64,000 nt of DNA from Echinarachnius parma (Eukaryota; Echinodermata; Echinoidea; Clypeasteroida; Echinarachniidae). Numbering within the stretch: the stretch's first letter is position 1; every line of letters starts with the position of its first letter. Positions 23,260-36,900 of the stretch are shown here, piece by piece. Below the pieces are notes generated by a model. The model was not told the DNA's origin. It did not search any database and saw only the letters and a program-made list of their open reading frames with translations. Made by a program: the position numbers and the translations under genes. The stretch is from contig JBAMJV010001299.1 of NCBI GenBank assembly GCA_037951105.1, positions 70,001-134,000 on the forward strand, read 5' to 3'.

Positions 23260-23660
23260 TCAAGACGACTCCCGGATCCACCTCTGCTCTGCAAGTCACA
23301 TCAAGGCTGCATGCATTCACTGGCCACTCCAGAAAAAATCAAAGCAGTGAACGTGGGCACTGTGAACTGGCAGCTCAGCATGCATTATACAAGGGCAAGG
23401 CGCAGGCCACGGCAACGGGGCACTAGCTCAAGATCCACGGGGACTTACCGGCGTGGGTACATCAGCTCAGCAGGCCCGCTCGAGCTCAAGCTTCTGTTTT
23501 GAAAAAGAAAATTAACGTACGGATCACGTGACCTTATGCATTTGTGATTATGAAGAAGAAGTACGGTACCCGTACCGTACCTTGACCGCAGCTAGCTGCG
23601 CTAAGCGAGTACCCGGTAGCTGGTGCGCAGCTAGCCCACTCAACCCCGCGGAATTTGTAA
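23260..23660 (+). promoter_or_regulatory. GC-richer upstream region of TRAIP with a CACGTG E-box
   Basis: This is the only clearly GC- and CpG-richer stretch between the divergent TCF19-like and TRAIP starts. It holds a palindromic TCACGTGA (23524-23531), a bHLH-type E-box. It may be a promoter or a 5' untranslated exon, but it is 1.3 kb from the TRAIP ATG and nothing in the sequence proves its role. Confidence 0.3.
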
Positions 23661-24968
23661 TAAAAATTCGCAGACATCATATCGCAGCATTATATCGACT
23701 TATAATTTGGGCATGCATCCATGTACCAATTACTGTAGTCGACATCGACGGTCAAGCAATCAACCTGAAATTTGGTGGAAAAGGTATTAAGTGGACCTAC
23801 TTTTCTTTCTTTCAATTATGTAATTGTGTTCTTGAATTGCACAAGTGCGAGTGAGCGTAAATAATTGCTTATGAATGTATGAATGATTGGATATGCGGCT
23901 GTTTTTAAAATCGATTTTGCAGGTTGAAATAAATTTTGAACAGAGAATGCTAAACGCACAATTTCCTAGTTGTACAGTGTGTGTAGACAATTAATGTTTT
24001 GGCGTAAGAAAATGGATCGCCAGCCATGCACTTTTAATGCATTGCCTACAACACACAACAGTATGGTATGTTGGAATGAGTGGTTTATGTAGGGAAACCG
24101 TTTCTGCAATCTGCAGATGAGTTACAGTTAGCAATAGCAGGCAGTTAGCTGTTAGCATATTTATGAAATCAACATTTATGATTGTTCTTTTGTTTATATG
24201 TTCCTTGTATAATTTTTTTGTTGTATTTTGGAAAAGCATGGAAATAAATTGAACGTTTTCTACTGAGACTGAGAGTACTGACTACTGACTAGACTAGAGA
24301 CTAGTTCTAAAGACAAAGTAAAAGTATAAACTAAGTAAAACTTTTCTAAAGACTTTAAACTAGTAAAAGTAAAATATGTCTACTTGAAATTGAATTGATC
24401 CGCATCTTCAACTTTCAAGAGACGTGACAAGACAATTTAAAAAAGATTGTAATTGTAGACTATACAGAAAGAAAGTGAAACAAGCGCAAGTTTTTAAATG
24501 TATTAAATTAGTACGCAGAGTCGCGCTCTACTAAATTGTATGGCCCTACTTTTTTATATGAAAATTTAATATGAATTCCTACTCCTAGGAATAGGATACC
24601 TAGCTGTACTACTACTAGAAGTATTGTACTGTAGTTCATTTTCAAGACTGTCTAGACTAGACAGTGTCAGTGTCTTTTTTTGCAATTATTATTATTTTCT
24701 TGCAGGAAGAAAAACGGGTTCCACTATAAATTCTGCTGACTGTACGCTGTCCATCACTGTTGAGTAAATTGAGTCAACTAATTGAAATGGTTGTAATTGT
24801 ATTTTATTTTTTAACCAAATGGCAAGACAGCTCGGTGTATTCATTGTTGCGATTTTTGTTCTTTTCTTACAGGAATACAAAACAGCTTTTGCATCAACTT
24901 CAAATCCTATGACTTTGTGATGATGCCTTGACTTGACTCGATTAGCTAGCCTAGATCTATCTGTGACC

Positions 24969-27900
24969 ATGATTCCGGCAGTGTGCTCCATCTGTGCAGA
25001 CTACTTTGAGTCTGAGCACACCGTGGTGACGTGTCCCTGTGGCCATGTGTTCCATGAGCACTGGTGAGCTATTTTTAACTTGTTCTAGAATCTAAGAACA
25101 ACAAAGTTCTATTTGTTCAACTTATTCTAAAGACAAAGTTCTACTTTGTTTTTTCTACTCATTCTAAAGACAAAGTTCTATTACTTCAACTCATTCTAAA
25201 GACAAAGTTCTGTTTTTTCTACTCATTCTAAAGATAATGTTCTATTTTTTTCTACTCATTCTGAAGACAAAGTTCTATTTCTGTTTTTTTTTCTTCAACT
25301 TATTTTAAGGATAAAGTTCTATTTCAGACTTAAATACATTGTATGGAATCTTTTCACCACCTGCATTTCACAATAACCACTTTGATATGTCATGTTCTTA
25401 AATTCTCATTTAGCAATATTCAGTTTTTCAAGAACTGTTTTTTTAATAGGTTGAGAATTTTCTTGTGAAATATGAACATTTTGAACAATTATCTTTTGTG
25501 TCTTTATTGTTAATTAAACAAAATGGGATCCATGAAATTAAGCCCCCCCCCCCCCAAAAAAAAAAGGGAAAAAAGGAGAAGAAGAATAAGAACCAAAAGG
25601 GCCCGTGTAATAATGCAAACAGTTTCAAAGTGATATTTGGCAGGCACAAATTGAAGTCCCCAAATAATAAAATTTCAACTTCTTTTTTTATCCATGGTCC
25701 GGTGTTAATTAGCCTTTGCACCATCATCAGTGGCTATTATGCTCCCCAGGGAGTTGAGAAAGAATGCAATATGGGTTTGAAATGTACCTGATGACCATGG
25801 GTAATAATGATAATTATGCTCCTCGGAATAGGTTACCTAGATAGATGGTGCTTTATAAATGCTTGATGTTATTATTATTATTATTATTTCCCCTGGCCAG
25901 CATACTACAGTGGTTCGAGACTTCTCATACTTGTCCTCAGTGCAGAGGTAATGTGACGAGGAAGAAACTCGTCAGACTCTTCTTTGAGGTGCAGGAAGTA
26001 GAGGATGGCCAGCTCGATCCTACAAAACTCAAAGTAAGTTTCACCTGAAGGGCAGGGTAGGAAATATACGGGGGATGAGGGCGATTTTGCCCCCTAATTT
26101 TAAAAATAGCCCCCTGAAATCAGGAGGTAGCCCCTAAAATTATAGGGTATTATGTGAAAAATTTCTGGATATCCATTAGATTGGAAAAGTAGCCCCCTAA
26201 AATTTCAAATTAATTCCTGCATTGCTGAAGGGGATTGCTAGCTCGGTTCGTGGACGTGGTGTGGCAAGATTGGTAGAGCGCGTACCTTCCAATCGTGAGG
26301 GGCCCCGAGTTCGATCCCAGAGTTATTCCTTCAGCAAGAAAATTTATCCACATTTGCTGCTCTCCACCCAAGTGTATAAATGGGTACCTGGAAGTAAAGA
26401 ACGTAGTTCCTTAGCATTGTATGCGCCTACAAGGTTGCCTGGGTGGGATGAAAGAAGCTTACCAAGAAGCTGTCTTACTCTATAGTATGATGAAAGATTG
26501 TTTCTTCTGATGCAATTTTACTTGTAGAATAAAGTCTTCAAGCGGAGATCAGTAGAAAGAACAAGGAGAAGGTAGACCTAGGAGCGGAGGTAGCTCACTG
26601 CAGGGATAGGGCGGAGACTCTGTCCAAGAATGTCAAGAAGCTCATCAAGAAGCTGTATAATACTGTATATTATGTTAACAGTTGTTTATTCTGATACATT
26701 GTTTTCTTGTAGAATGAGGTCGGGGAGCTACAAGCGGAGATTAGTAGAAAGAGCAAGGAGATAGTAGACCAAGGGGCAGAGGTAGCCGACTGCAGGGATA
26801 GAATAGAGACTGTCAAATAATGTGGAAAGGCTCACCAATATAAACTGGGTTCCAAAAGAAACTTATCACTTCTCCAGAGCGACACACATTAAAATCCAAA
26901 GCATAAAAATGAATCATAATTGGGCATAGATTAGCTATAATATTCCTCAACAAGCACATCTAAACAAAATTATGTTTGATTTAATCAACAAGGAATAAAA
27001 TAAAGTGAAATCGCAAGAGGTAATTTTTCAAAAATCACAGAAACTGCTTGCCTTCCAGGCACGGAGCTCGGTACGGACAATAGCCAGTCTGGTGGTTACA
27101 TAACCCGCCTTTGATGTTGAATGAATAGGCCTATTGAAAGTTCTGAATAGACCGCCTTTCGTGGAGGTTTGCAGCGAGCAGTTTCTGTGATTTTTGTAAA
27201 GTGACCTGTAGCGACTCCGTCGCATTTTTCTCTTTTTTGGCAAAAGCAACCTTTCAATTTTTTGGATATGCTTCATAAGAAGAATGATAGCTTATCTGTG
27301 TCTAAATATGATTCAATTTGATGCTTTTGGAGCCCAGTTTATATATTGAATTGAAAATTGAATTTAATTTGAAATAAGCTGTCTTGACTCTATATTATGT
27401 TTTTTTCTTGCAGAATGAGGTCGGGGAGCTACAAGCGGAGATCAGTAGAATCTACCTAGGGGCAGAGGTTGCCGACTGCAGGGATAGAACAGAGACTGTC
27501 AAATAATGTGGAAAGGCTCACCATATATATATATTGAATTGAAAATTGAAATTCAATTGAAATAAGCTGTCTTGACTCTATTATTATTATGTTGTTTTCT
27601 TCTAGAATGAGGTCGGTGAGCTACAAGCGGAGATTAGTAGAAAGAACAAGGATAAAGAAGACCTAGGAGCGGAGGTAGCCGACTGCAGGGATAGAATAGA
27701 GACTGTCAAATAATGTGGAAAGGCTCATCCAATATATATATTGAATTGAAAATTGATTTTAATTTGAAATAAGCTGTCTTGACTCTATATTATGTTGTTT
27801 TCTTGTAGAATGAGGTTGGTGAGCTACAAGCGGAGATTAGTAGAAACAACAAGTAGACCTAGGGGCGGAGGTTGCCGACTGCAGGGATAGAACAGAGACT

Positions 27901-30900
27901 GTCAAATAATGTGGAAAGGCTCACCATTATATATAATGAATTGAAAATTGAATTTAAATTGAAATAAGCTGTCTTGACTCTATATTATGTTGTTTTCTTG
28001 TAGAATGAGATCGGTGAGCTACAAGCGGAGATTAGTAGAAACAACAAGTAGACCTAGGGGCGGAGGTAGCTCACTGCAGGGATAGAGCGGCGTCTCTGTC
28101 CAAGAACGTGAAAAGGCTCACCAAGAAGCTGTCTTACTCTACAGTATGATAATGGTTGTCTTTTCTGATGTAATGTTTCTTCTAGAATGAGGTCGGTGAG
28201 CTGCAAGCGGAGATCAGTAGAACGAAGAAGGAGAAAGTAGACCTAGGGGCGGAGGTAGCTCACTGCAGGGATAGAGCGGAGACCCTGTCCAAGAATGTCA
28301 AGAAGATCACCAAGAAGCTGTCGGATGAACAGGCCACCAGTGAAGCTCTCAAGGTAAGTCTTAAAGGGAACCACACCCATAAATAAATGTCTAATGTATG
28401 AAAGAAAATGGTTATTGTTGTCCATACCATCAACAAGTAAAAACAAGATTTGAAAACTCATCATCATAATAAATAAGTTGTACATGGATCCGCAATTCTG
28501 AATGTATAATTTTAATAAATTAATGCATTTGCCATAAATAAATGCAGAATGAATAAAGGTTCTAATGAAATGTGATAGTGTTGATAATTTTATGTGCTTA
28601 GAGATTATATTGTATCATAATCGGTGAGGAAATTAACCTGTTTTTATGCCTCCGCCAACGAAGTGGCCGGAGTCATTATGTTTTTGGGTTGTCCGTCCGT
28701 CCGTACGTACGTCCCGTTTTTGTTCTCGCGATAACTCAAGAACCGGTTGACGTATCAATTTCAAACTTGGTATGAGTGTACATATTGGGGTGACAATGAT
28801 CTGATTAGATTTTAGTGGTCATGAGGTCAATCACGATATGCAAAAATGCCTCATTCTCGTGATATCTCAAGAACCGGTTGACGGATCAATTTCAAACTTA
28901 GTATGAGTGTACATATTGGGGTGGCAATGATCTGATTAGATTTTGGGGTTCATGAGGTCAAAGGTCAAGGTCACAGGACTCAATATATGTGAAAAAATGC
29001 CTCTTTCTCGCGATATCTCAAGAACCGGTTGACGGATCAATTTCTAACTTGGTATGAGTGTACACATCTGGGTGGCAATCATCGGATTCGATTTAGGGGT
29101 CATGAGGTCAAAGGTCAAGGTCACAGGACACAATATGCAAAAATGGCTTGTAATGGCAAAATTTCAAGAATTGAATATCAGATTTCAATCAAACTTGGTA
29201 CCTGAATGTATCATAAAGAGTCAACGTAGCCATTACATATTGGGATCATGAGGTTGAGGTCAAGGTCACATGACTCTACATGCAAAAAAGCTTGTAATGG
29301 CAAAATCTTAAGAACTAAATGTCAGATTTCAATCTCACTTGGTACCTGAATGTTTCGGGAGCCAATGTAGCCATCAAAGTTTGGGGTCATATGGTCAAGG
29401 TCACAGAACTTGAAATGTATGAGAAAAAAAATTAATTCAGGATATTAAAATCGCGCGATAGCAGAGGCATAATTTTCGACTGCGCGCAGTTGAAGATCCA
29501 TCTAGTTAGAATTACATTGATTCTGTTATGTTTTTTCTAATACACAGAAACAACTGTCATTGATAAGCTACAGAATGTATCATAAATAAACGCAGAATAA
29601 ATAAACGGAATGTGATTGTGATACATTTTGCTATTGTGTTTTGAAACCTGCAGAAACAACTGCCAATGATGAGCTACAGAATGTATCATAAATAAATGCA
29701 GAATGAATAAATGGAATGTGATAGTGATAAATTCTGATATTTTGTTTTAAAACCCACAGAAACAACTTTCCTTGATGAGATACAGGATGTATCATAAATA
29801 AACGCAGAATGAATAAACATAATTCATGAATAAATGCAATGTAATTGTGTGATAAATTCTGTTATTTTGTTTTAAAACCCACAGAAACAACTGTCCTTGA
29901 TGAGCTACAGGATGGATGAAGCCAAGGAAGCAAAGAGAGAGGCGAAGAGGCTAAGGGAAAAGCTGCAATGTCTGGAAAGGTCAATATAATTATCCTCTTT
30001 CACAGCACTTTAAATGATCCATTAACTTCATAAGGTTTTCCCCGAAAGTGATATTTGAGACTTGAATTTTATGCTTAGGTTCTTTTGAATGATGTGTGAG
30101 AGTTTCATTGAACAATAACTCTGTTTACCTAGTGAATAAACTTAACTTTGATGGTAGATTGTATCATCTACTGCCCATTGACTACAATAGAAAGCGTTCC
30201 GGAATGCTTTTCAATTCAGCAGACATTTGTCACAATCAAAATCCATTTTCTGTAATATGGTGCCGTCAGACCGACCTACGCTTCTACTACGCTCTCGGAC
30301 AATAGCTGATCACAAGCACTGGAATAGATCTGCAAAATGTCTTTTGTTCAATGGGGAATGAATGGGAAGATTATCTCACATGCGTGAAAAGATAACCTCC
30401 CATGCATGAACAGATAATACCCCATGAACAAAAGTTTAGATCGCGAAATTCCTACACTTCTACTACGCTCGTTTTGGATGTGTTCAAAACGAGCGTAGTA
30501 GAAGCGTGGATGAACTTTTGTTCAGGGAGCTATTGTCTGTTCATGCATGGGAGGTTATCTTTTCACACATGTGAGATAATTTTCCCAACGCCGCTCTAGC
30601 TACGTGTTCCTACTACACTTCGCCTCGCGTTTCCAAATTTATCAATGGTGATTAAGAGCGTAGTAGGAACGTAGTAGGTGTGACAGGGGTATTACCATAA
30701 ACCAAACCAAGAGGTACAAGATGCAATGAAATGTGGAAGCTCTAAATAACAAAAAACAAAAATTGGTTGAATTTGATGAAGTTAAGGGATCAATTTAATA
30801 CTAGCATTAGAAATGTGGTTTAATAATTCACTTCTAAATGCCTGTGTTCTTTGCTTGTCATTCAACATTCTTTGCCCTCTAATCCTTTTGTAATCTTTCT

Positions 30901-33900
30901 TTTTTAGTACCTTTACATAATTCATTTTGTGTTCATGTGTGTTCTTAAGTGTATGCACATCTTAATTAAAGGGGTATTCCGGGCCTGATAAAACCATTCG
31001 TTATTTGAATAAGCAGAATAAGAGGCATAATTGGTGAAAATTTGATCAAAATCGGACAAGAAACACGGGAGTTATACCTATTTGAACATCATGTAGTAAT
31101 GAGCGATCGTTTCAAAATTGCCGCCATATGCAACATCATTGACGAGCAACTCGCCATGGCTTTAGTACATGAAAATACACTTATTTCTCATTTTCGTTGC
31201 TAAAAATTAATTTTTCTCTGCTTGTTTTCACGAATTCATAGAAGAATATCGATGGGCCAACCTCTTTGGAATTTGTTAGCTCATAAATTTGCTTTGTTAT
31301 TAAGAAAATTTAAATTTTTTAAAATTTCCATGTAGAAGTCAAAATGGCTGCAGCTCGCAAGTGACGTCACGATCGATAGCAATTGCGAACGATCCTAAAA
31401 TTCGGATCAAAGTTCATCCTGTCATAACTTTTTTATTGCTCTACCGTTTTGGCTCAGATTTTCGATCATGATTCTTCATATTCACTTCATTTTATAGCAA
31501 ACATCACATTTCTGGGGTGGAATTCCCCTTTAAGGCTTGTGGTCAGGATCAATTACTTTTAAGCCTTCTGCGAAATTGTAAATGGGTGCTTTGACAGGAG
31601 CAAGTTGTTTGAATCATTGTTTGAACGTGTATTAAAATGTTTCTCCAGTTTTGAGCTAGTGATGACCAGAATGCTGAGATGGTGGATGATATGTTGAGGG
31701 AGTTTGGAGAAGGGGCCAATGCAGCACACTATCGCATATTTTCTTATTATTTTCTTATGTCTTGTATAGTTCAGTATTAAAGGTATGGTGTAATCCCGGC
31801 TTTGATTCAGGTTTATAGCTTTAAATATGTGCCTATATTGATATACCACACTCCTTTTTTCAAAGAAATCCTTAAGTTGGGCAAGAAAGGTAAATTTCAT
31901 GCAACTTTTTTGCTTGTTTACGCATCGGCGTTCCATACTGCTAAAAAAGTAATTTACAGCGGAGCGGGAATGTGCACACATGCAACCCGGATCCTGACAT
32001 CACAAGCAGACCGCAACACGGAAAAATGTGCATGGTTTACATGCAGAGCCTATGATTTGCTTGTAAAACAAACTCGTTTTTGCTTGTAAATTGAGGCTTA
32101 ACTGAAAATTCCTAAGAAATGAATTATAGCAGCTTGCAGCAACACATCTGAGTGTAGATCGTCCATGATAAACTTTAACAAATGTTTGCAAATATTGAAA
32201 AAAAATCGAAATAATATCTCTCTGTCAACGTGAGTATTGCACTCAGCGTGTACGTCTATGACCGAGCTATACTGCGATTGCCTGCATGTGACGTCACAAA
32301 GATGACGTAATTTTTCTTCGCCCGGACTCAATTTTTTTACGGGGATTACTAAAGTGAATTGAAAAGTTGATTTTGTTATTTTACTGGGTTTTCCGACGCG
32401 GAAAATATGTTTTTATTAGTAATCTTCATGACAATCTACCTTAGATACAGTAAAACACAATTTGTAGGTAGTTTTCTTGTCAGTTGTCATCCAACCTTTA
32501 AGTTTAATCAGTCATCTTGAATTGGTAAAAATGTGTATAAACCCTTCAAATGTTTCTTCAGGTTTGAGTTATTTTAAATAGTTCTGTGGATGTGTACATT
32601 GAAGCCTCTTTCTAGCAAGCACCTTGGGCCCACTGAATTTACCTTGTTATATCGGGTATCTTGTTCCATCAAGGTAAAAAAAATAAAAGAATATAAAAAG
32701 CTGGGACCAACAAAATTACCTTATAAAAGGGTTTTGTTATATCAGAGATCTTAATCACAAGGTTCCACTGTATTGCATTGTTTCTCCAGGTTTGAGCTGG
32801 TGATGAGCAGGAATGCCGAGATGGTGGATGACATGCTGAGGGAGTTTGGGGAAGGGGCCAACGCAGCGAGGGAGCTGGCTACTTACTGCGCGTCACTCAA
32901 GAGGTACGGAAATAAAGAGTAGGGGGTTTCAGGAAAACATATACTAAAAACTGAAGTTTTTATGCCTCCGCAACGAAGTAGCCGGAGGCATTATGTTTTC
33001 GGGTTGTCCGTCCGTCCGTACATACGTACGTACGTACGTCCGTACGTACGTACGTCCCGTTCTCGTGATCGCGTTATCTCAAGAACCGATTAACGGATTT
33101 TCACCAAACTTGGGTCATGTATGTATCTTGGGGGGCCAATGATCTGATTAGATTTTGGGGTCATGAGGTCAAAGGTCAAAGGTCACAGAGCTCATTATAT
33201 ATGCAAAAATAGCTCGTGATCGCGTTATCTCAAGAACCGATTGACAGATTTTCACCAAACTTGGGTCATATATGTATCTTGGGGGGCCAATGATCTGATT
33301 AAATTTTGGGGTCATGAGGTCAAAGGTCAAAGGTCACAGAGCTCATTATATATGCAAAAATAGCTCGTGATCGCGTTATCTCAAGAAGGGATTGACAGAT
33401 TCTGACCAAACTTGGTACATGTATGTATCTTGGGGGGCCGATGATCTGATTAGATTTTGGGGTCATGAGGTCAAAGGTCAAAGGTCACAGAGCTCATTAT
33501 ATTGCAAAAATAGCTCGTGATCGCGTTATCTCAAGAACGGATTGACTGATTCTGACCAAACTTGGTACATGTATGTATCTTGTGGGGGCCAATGATCTGA
33601 TTAGATTTTGGGGTCATGAGGTCAAAGGTCAAAGGTCATAGAGCTCATTATATATGCAAAAATAGCTCGTGATCGCGTTATCTCAAGAAGAGATTTACAG
33701 ATTCTGACCAAACTTGGTACATGTATGTTCCTTGGAGAGCCAATGAACTGATTAGATTTTGGGGGTCATGAGGTCAAAGGTCAAAGGTCACAGGGCTCAT
33801 TATATGTAAAAGTAGCTTGAGATTGGAAATCTCAAGAACTGAATATCAGATTTCAATCCAACTTGATACCTGAATGTATAATAGGGAACAATTGTAGTCA

Positions 33901-36900
33901 TTAGATTTTGGGGTCATGAGGGCAAAGGTCAAGGTCACTTATAGCTCATAATTGTGATACGTCAAGATCTAAAAGACAGAGTACCATCAAAATTGAGTTG
34001 ACAGAATTAATTCTGTGTACATGTTGATTTGGGCTTGACATAAATCAATTGCGTAATGGCGGAGGCATCATTTTCGACTGCGCGCAGTCGAAGATCCATC
34101 TAGTTATTAATGAAATTAGTAATATCACAAAAGGGAAAGGCATTTTAACCCTAAATCAGGGTTGATTGGGGTTAATTAAATTATAATCAAACCTAAATTT
34201 TACTGGGAAAAGATATATACATTATGTAAAAATGTATATTAAAATATAAATATATTTGCCAATGGTGATATAGGCCCAACCCAATTTTTTTTTTTTTTTT
34301 TTTTTGGGGGGGGGGGGGATCTGCCCTGAATGGGTTAACATAGATAGTAAATAAAAAAAAAAAAACACAGAATGCTTGAAATGGAAGCACAGACTTTATC
34401 ATTTTGTTGTTATGTCAAATCTTATGTTTTTGGTAAAATTCTAATTGTTACAGTGGTCCAACGTTAATTGGGTATCATTTAAAGGGGTAGGATTTGACCA
34501 AACATTTCTTAAGTTTTCAGGAGAAATTGTCACCACTTAATCAAGTACACTTGTAAAAGGGGTAAAATATACCTTGTAAATGCCTAGCCAATTAACCAGA
34601 GACTATTGGTACTCTAAATCAACTTCTTGTTGATAGTCAATATTATTTTGATCTGTATGTTTTGTAATTATTATTTCTAACCAGGGAGTTTGAAAACATC
34701 AAGGAGGCGAGGAAACAACTTAAGGAGGAGAACGGACAGTTGAGGAAAGATCTCAACAGCAGAACCAGAGCTGTGAGTCCTACATGAATAACAACATTTT
34801 AGCTGTACATTTTTATGGTTTTTATCGCTTCAAAACACCCATTTTAAATACCCGAAACTCTCAAAAGTTCTTGAAGGAGAAGTTTCCCCACGTACAATCC
34901 AGAGCTGCCAACTAGTACGGATTTTCCGTAATTGGTACGGAAATTGACAACCATTACGGGAGTACGGATATATCCGATATCTGTCCGTTTTTTCAATTGG
35001 AATCAGCAGGGCAGTGCCATGTTAGTCGTTAGTCTACAAACCATTGTCAAGATTAGCAGGGTTCAACGTGCCATTTTATGACCGAATCTATAGAATGGGG
35101 ATGACAAACAAAACATTTTTTTTTTTTTTTTTCGGTTACCCGTTCTGCTTAACGTTTTTGCCGATGACATTTGGTTAACCGTCGTGTAACCGTTTCACTA
35201 AACTTATAGTTCATAGAGCCGCGTAGGAAATTACTGATTTCTTCCCCAAATTACTGATTTTGAGCCTTGAGAATACTGATTTCATGTTCTAGAGGTTGGC
35301 AGCTCTGACAATCTACTTTGGATTATGTTCGCTACAAAAAAATACACAGGGTTCGGGGCGAATTCGCCCCCAAAATGCCAAAAAGAGCCCCTGTAAATTT
35401 GCATAGAGTTCAATGCAAAACAAATATTAGAGTGTTATTATCATGCAGGCAAGCTTGAGAAGTAACCCCCGAAAAATAAATAAATTTTTTACCTGGTTCT
35501 CTACATATTAACATTACAGGGCCAATGTTAGGAGTATTGGCAAGAAATTTTGTTTTTATGTATAAACAGAAATATGATATAACTGTCCTTTTCTCTCCCC
35601 CAGCTTGATGAGCGTTCAAGAGACGTCGAAGCGATGCAGCACTCGGTGGTGTCCCTACAGGACGACGTGCAGCTACTGGAGAGAGACAAGAGGGACCTCT
35701 CGGAGACAATTGAGTTCCTAGAGAGCGCCCTCAGTACTCAAGGGGGTAGCAAACCTTCGGCCCTCGACCGTGCCAATTGCTTCACGTGAGTAAATGATGA
35801 TATCTGTTTATTTTGTGTTGCTGATTAGTAAAAATGTATTTCCAGAGAAAAAAACCCATAAGAATATAAGAGCTTGGGCCAGCAAAATTACCTCGTTATA
35901 TGAGGGTGATGTTATATTAGAGCTTCTTAGAACGAAGTTCCACTGTATATCATATCCTCACTATTCTGTAATGCCCTATATAGTAGAGCAGCTTGGGCTA
36001 GAATGCTCTCCTGGGAGTTGAGATGGTGCACAAGTTAATTGTGCAGGTTTGAACTGTACCTGATGACCGGGGGTATTAATGCGCCTCTGAATAGGGCACC
36101 TACATGTAGATACATAGCGCTCTATAAATGATGATTATTAATACTTCTGTTTCAGTCCCAGCAACTTGAAGAAGAAGCCGCGGTTGAGTGAACCAGAGGA
36201 CGGTGACCTCATCATCCTGGACCCGGGGAATCCCCAGACCCCGGACCTCAGCCTGCCCAGCCCCAGTGTGGAGACCAAGAGTGCCTGCCGGGAGATGGGC
36301 ATACCATTCGTCAAGACAACATCACTGGCTAACAAGAAGAAAAGGGTAATGCTGTCCTGTCTTTATACCAGGAAATCTTTCAATAACACTGACTGTGGTA
36401 TTTTCTGTACACTGTTGATGAGATTCAATTAAATTAACTATTACTGTACTTCATGTTTCTTGTTTCTCTCCCACTGTTTAGTCTGCGAACACCCCAGTTG
36501 AAGTTGCAGGATTGAAGAATATCCTTAGCTCGTCCAGTCTCTTTAACCAGAGGAGAAGCAAGCCTCACAAACCCAGCGTAGTCAAGAAGGGCTATCGGAA
36601 AATCTTACAAACACTGCAGTGATATCTTTGTAGAGTGTGAATGAAATGCAGTTAAATTGATTATGATTGCACAGTTTGCACTTAATTTATCTTGTATGTT
36701 TCTTTCCCGTGCCTAGTCCCAGCGGAGATTGAAGCATGGATGAACACCCTCGTCTCTTTGATATGGATTGTAATATTTACTCACTCAGGAAATCTTTCAA
36801 AAAACATATATAAATGGAACCTAATATTATCACTATTTTATATTATTGCACTTCAATTTGTCCTTTCTCTCATTTCCCTCCCCTGACCAGTGTGAGAACA

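Noticed and set aside
25465..25791. Lys/Pro-rich frame in TRAIP intron 1.
   Set aside because: It spans C- and A-homopolymer runs and a SINE-like repeat, with no codon structure.
33067..33800. 151-bp repeats considered as a centromeric satellite.
   Set aside because: Only five to six units, bounded by the ends of a dispersed element that recurs at 28642-29505.
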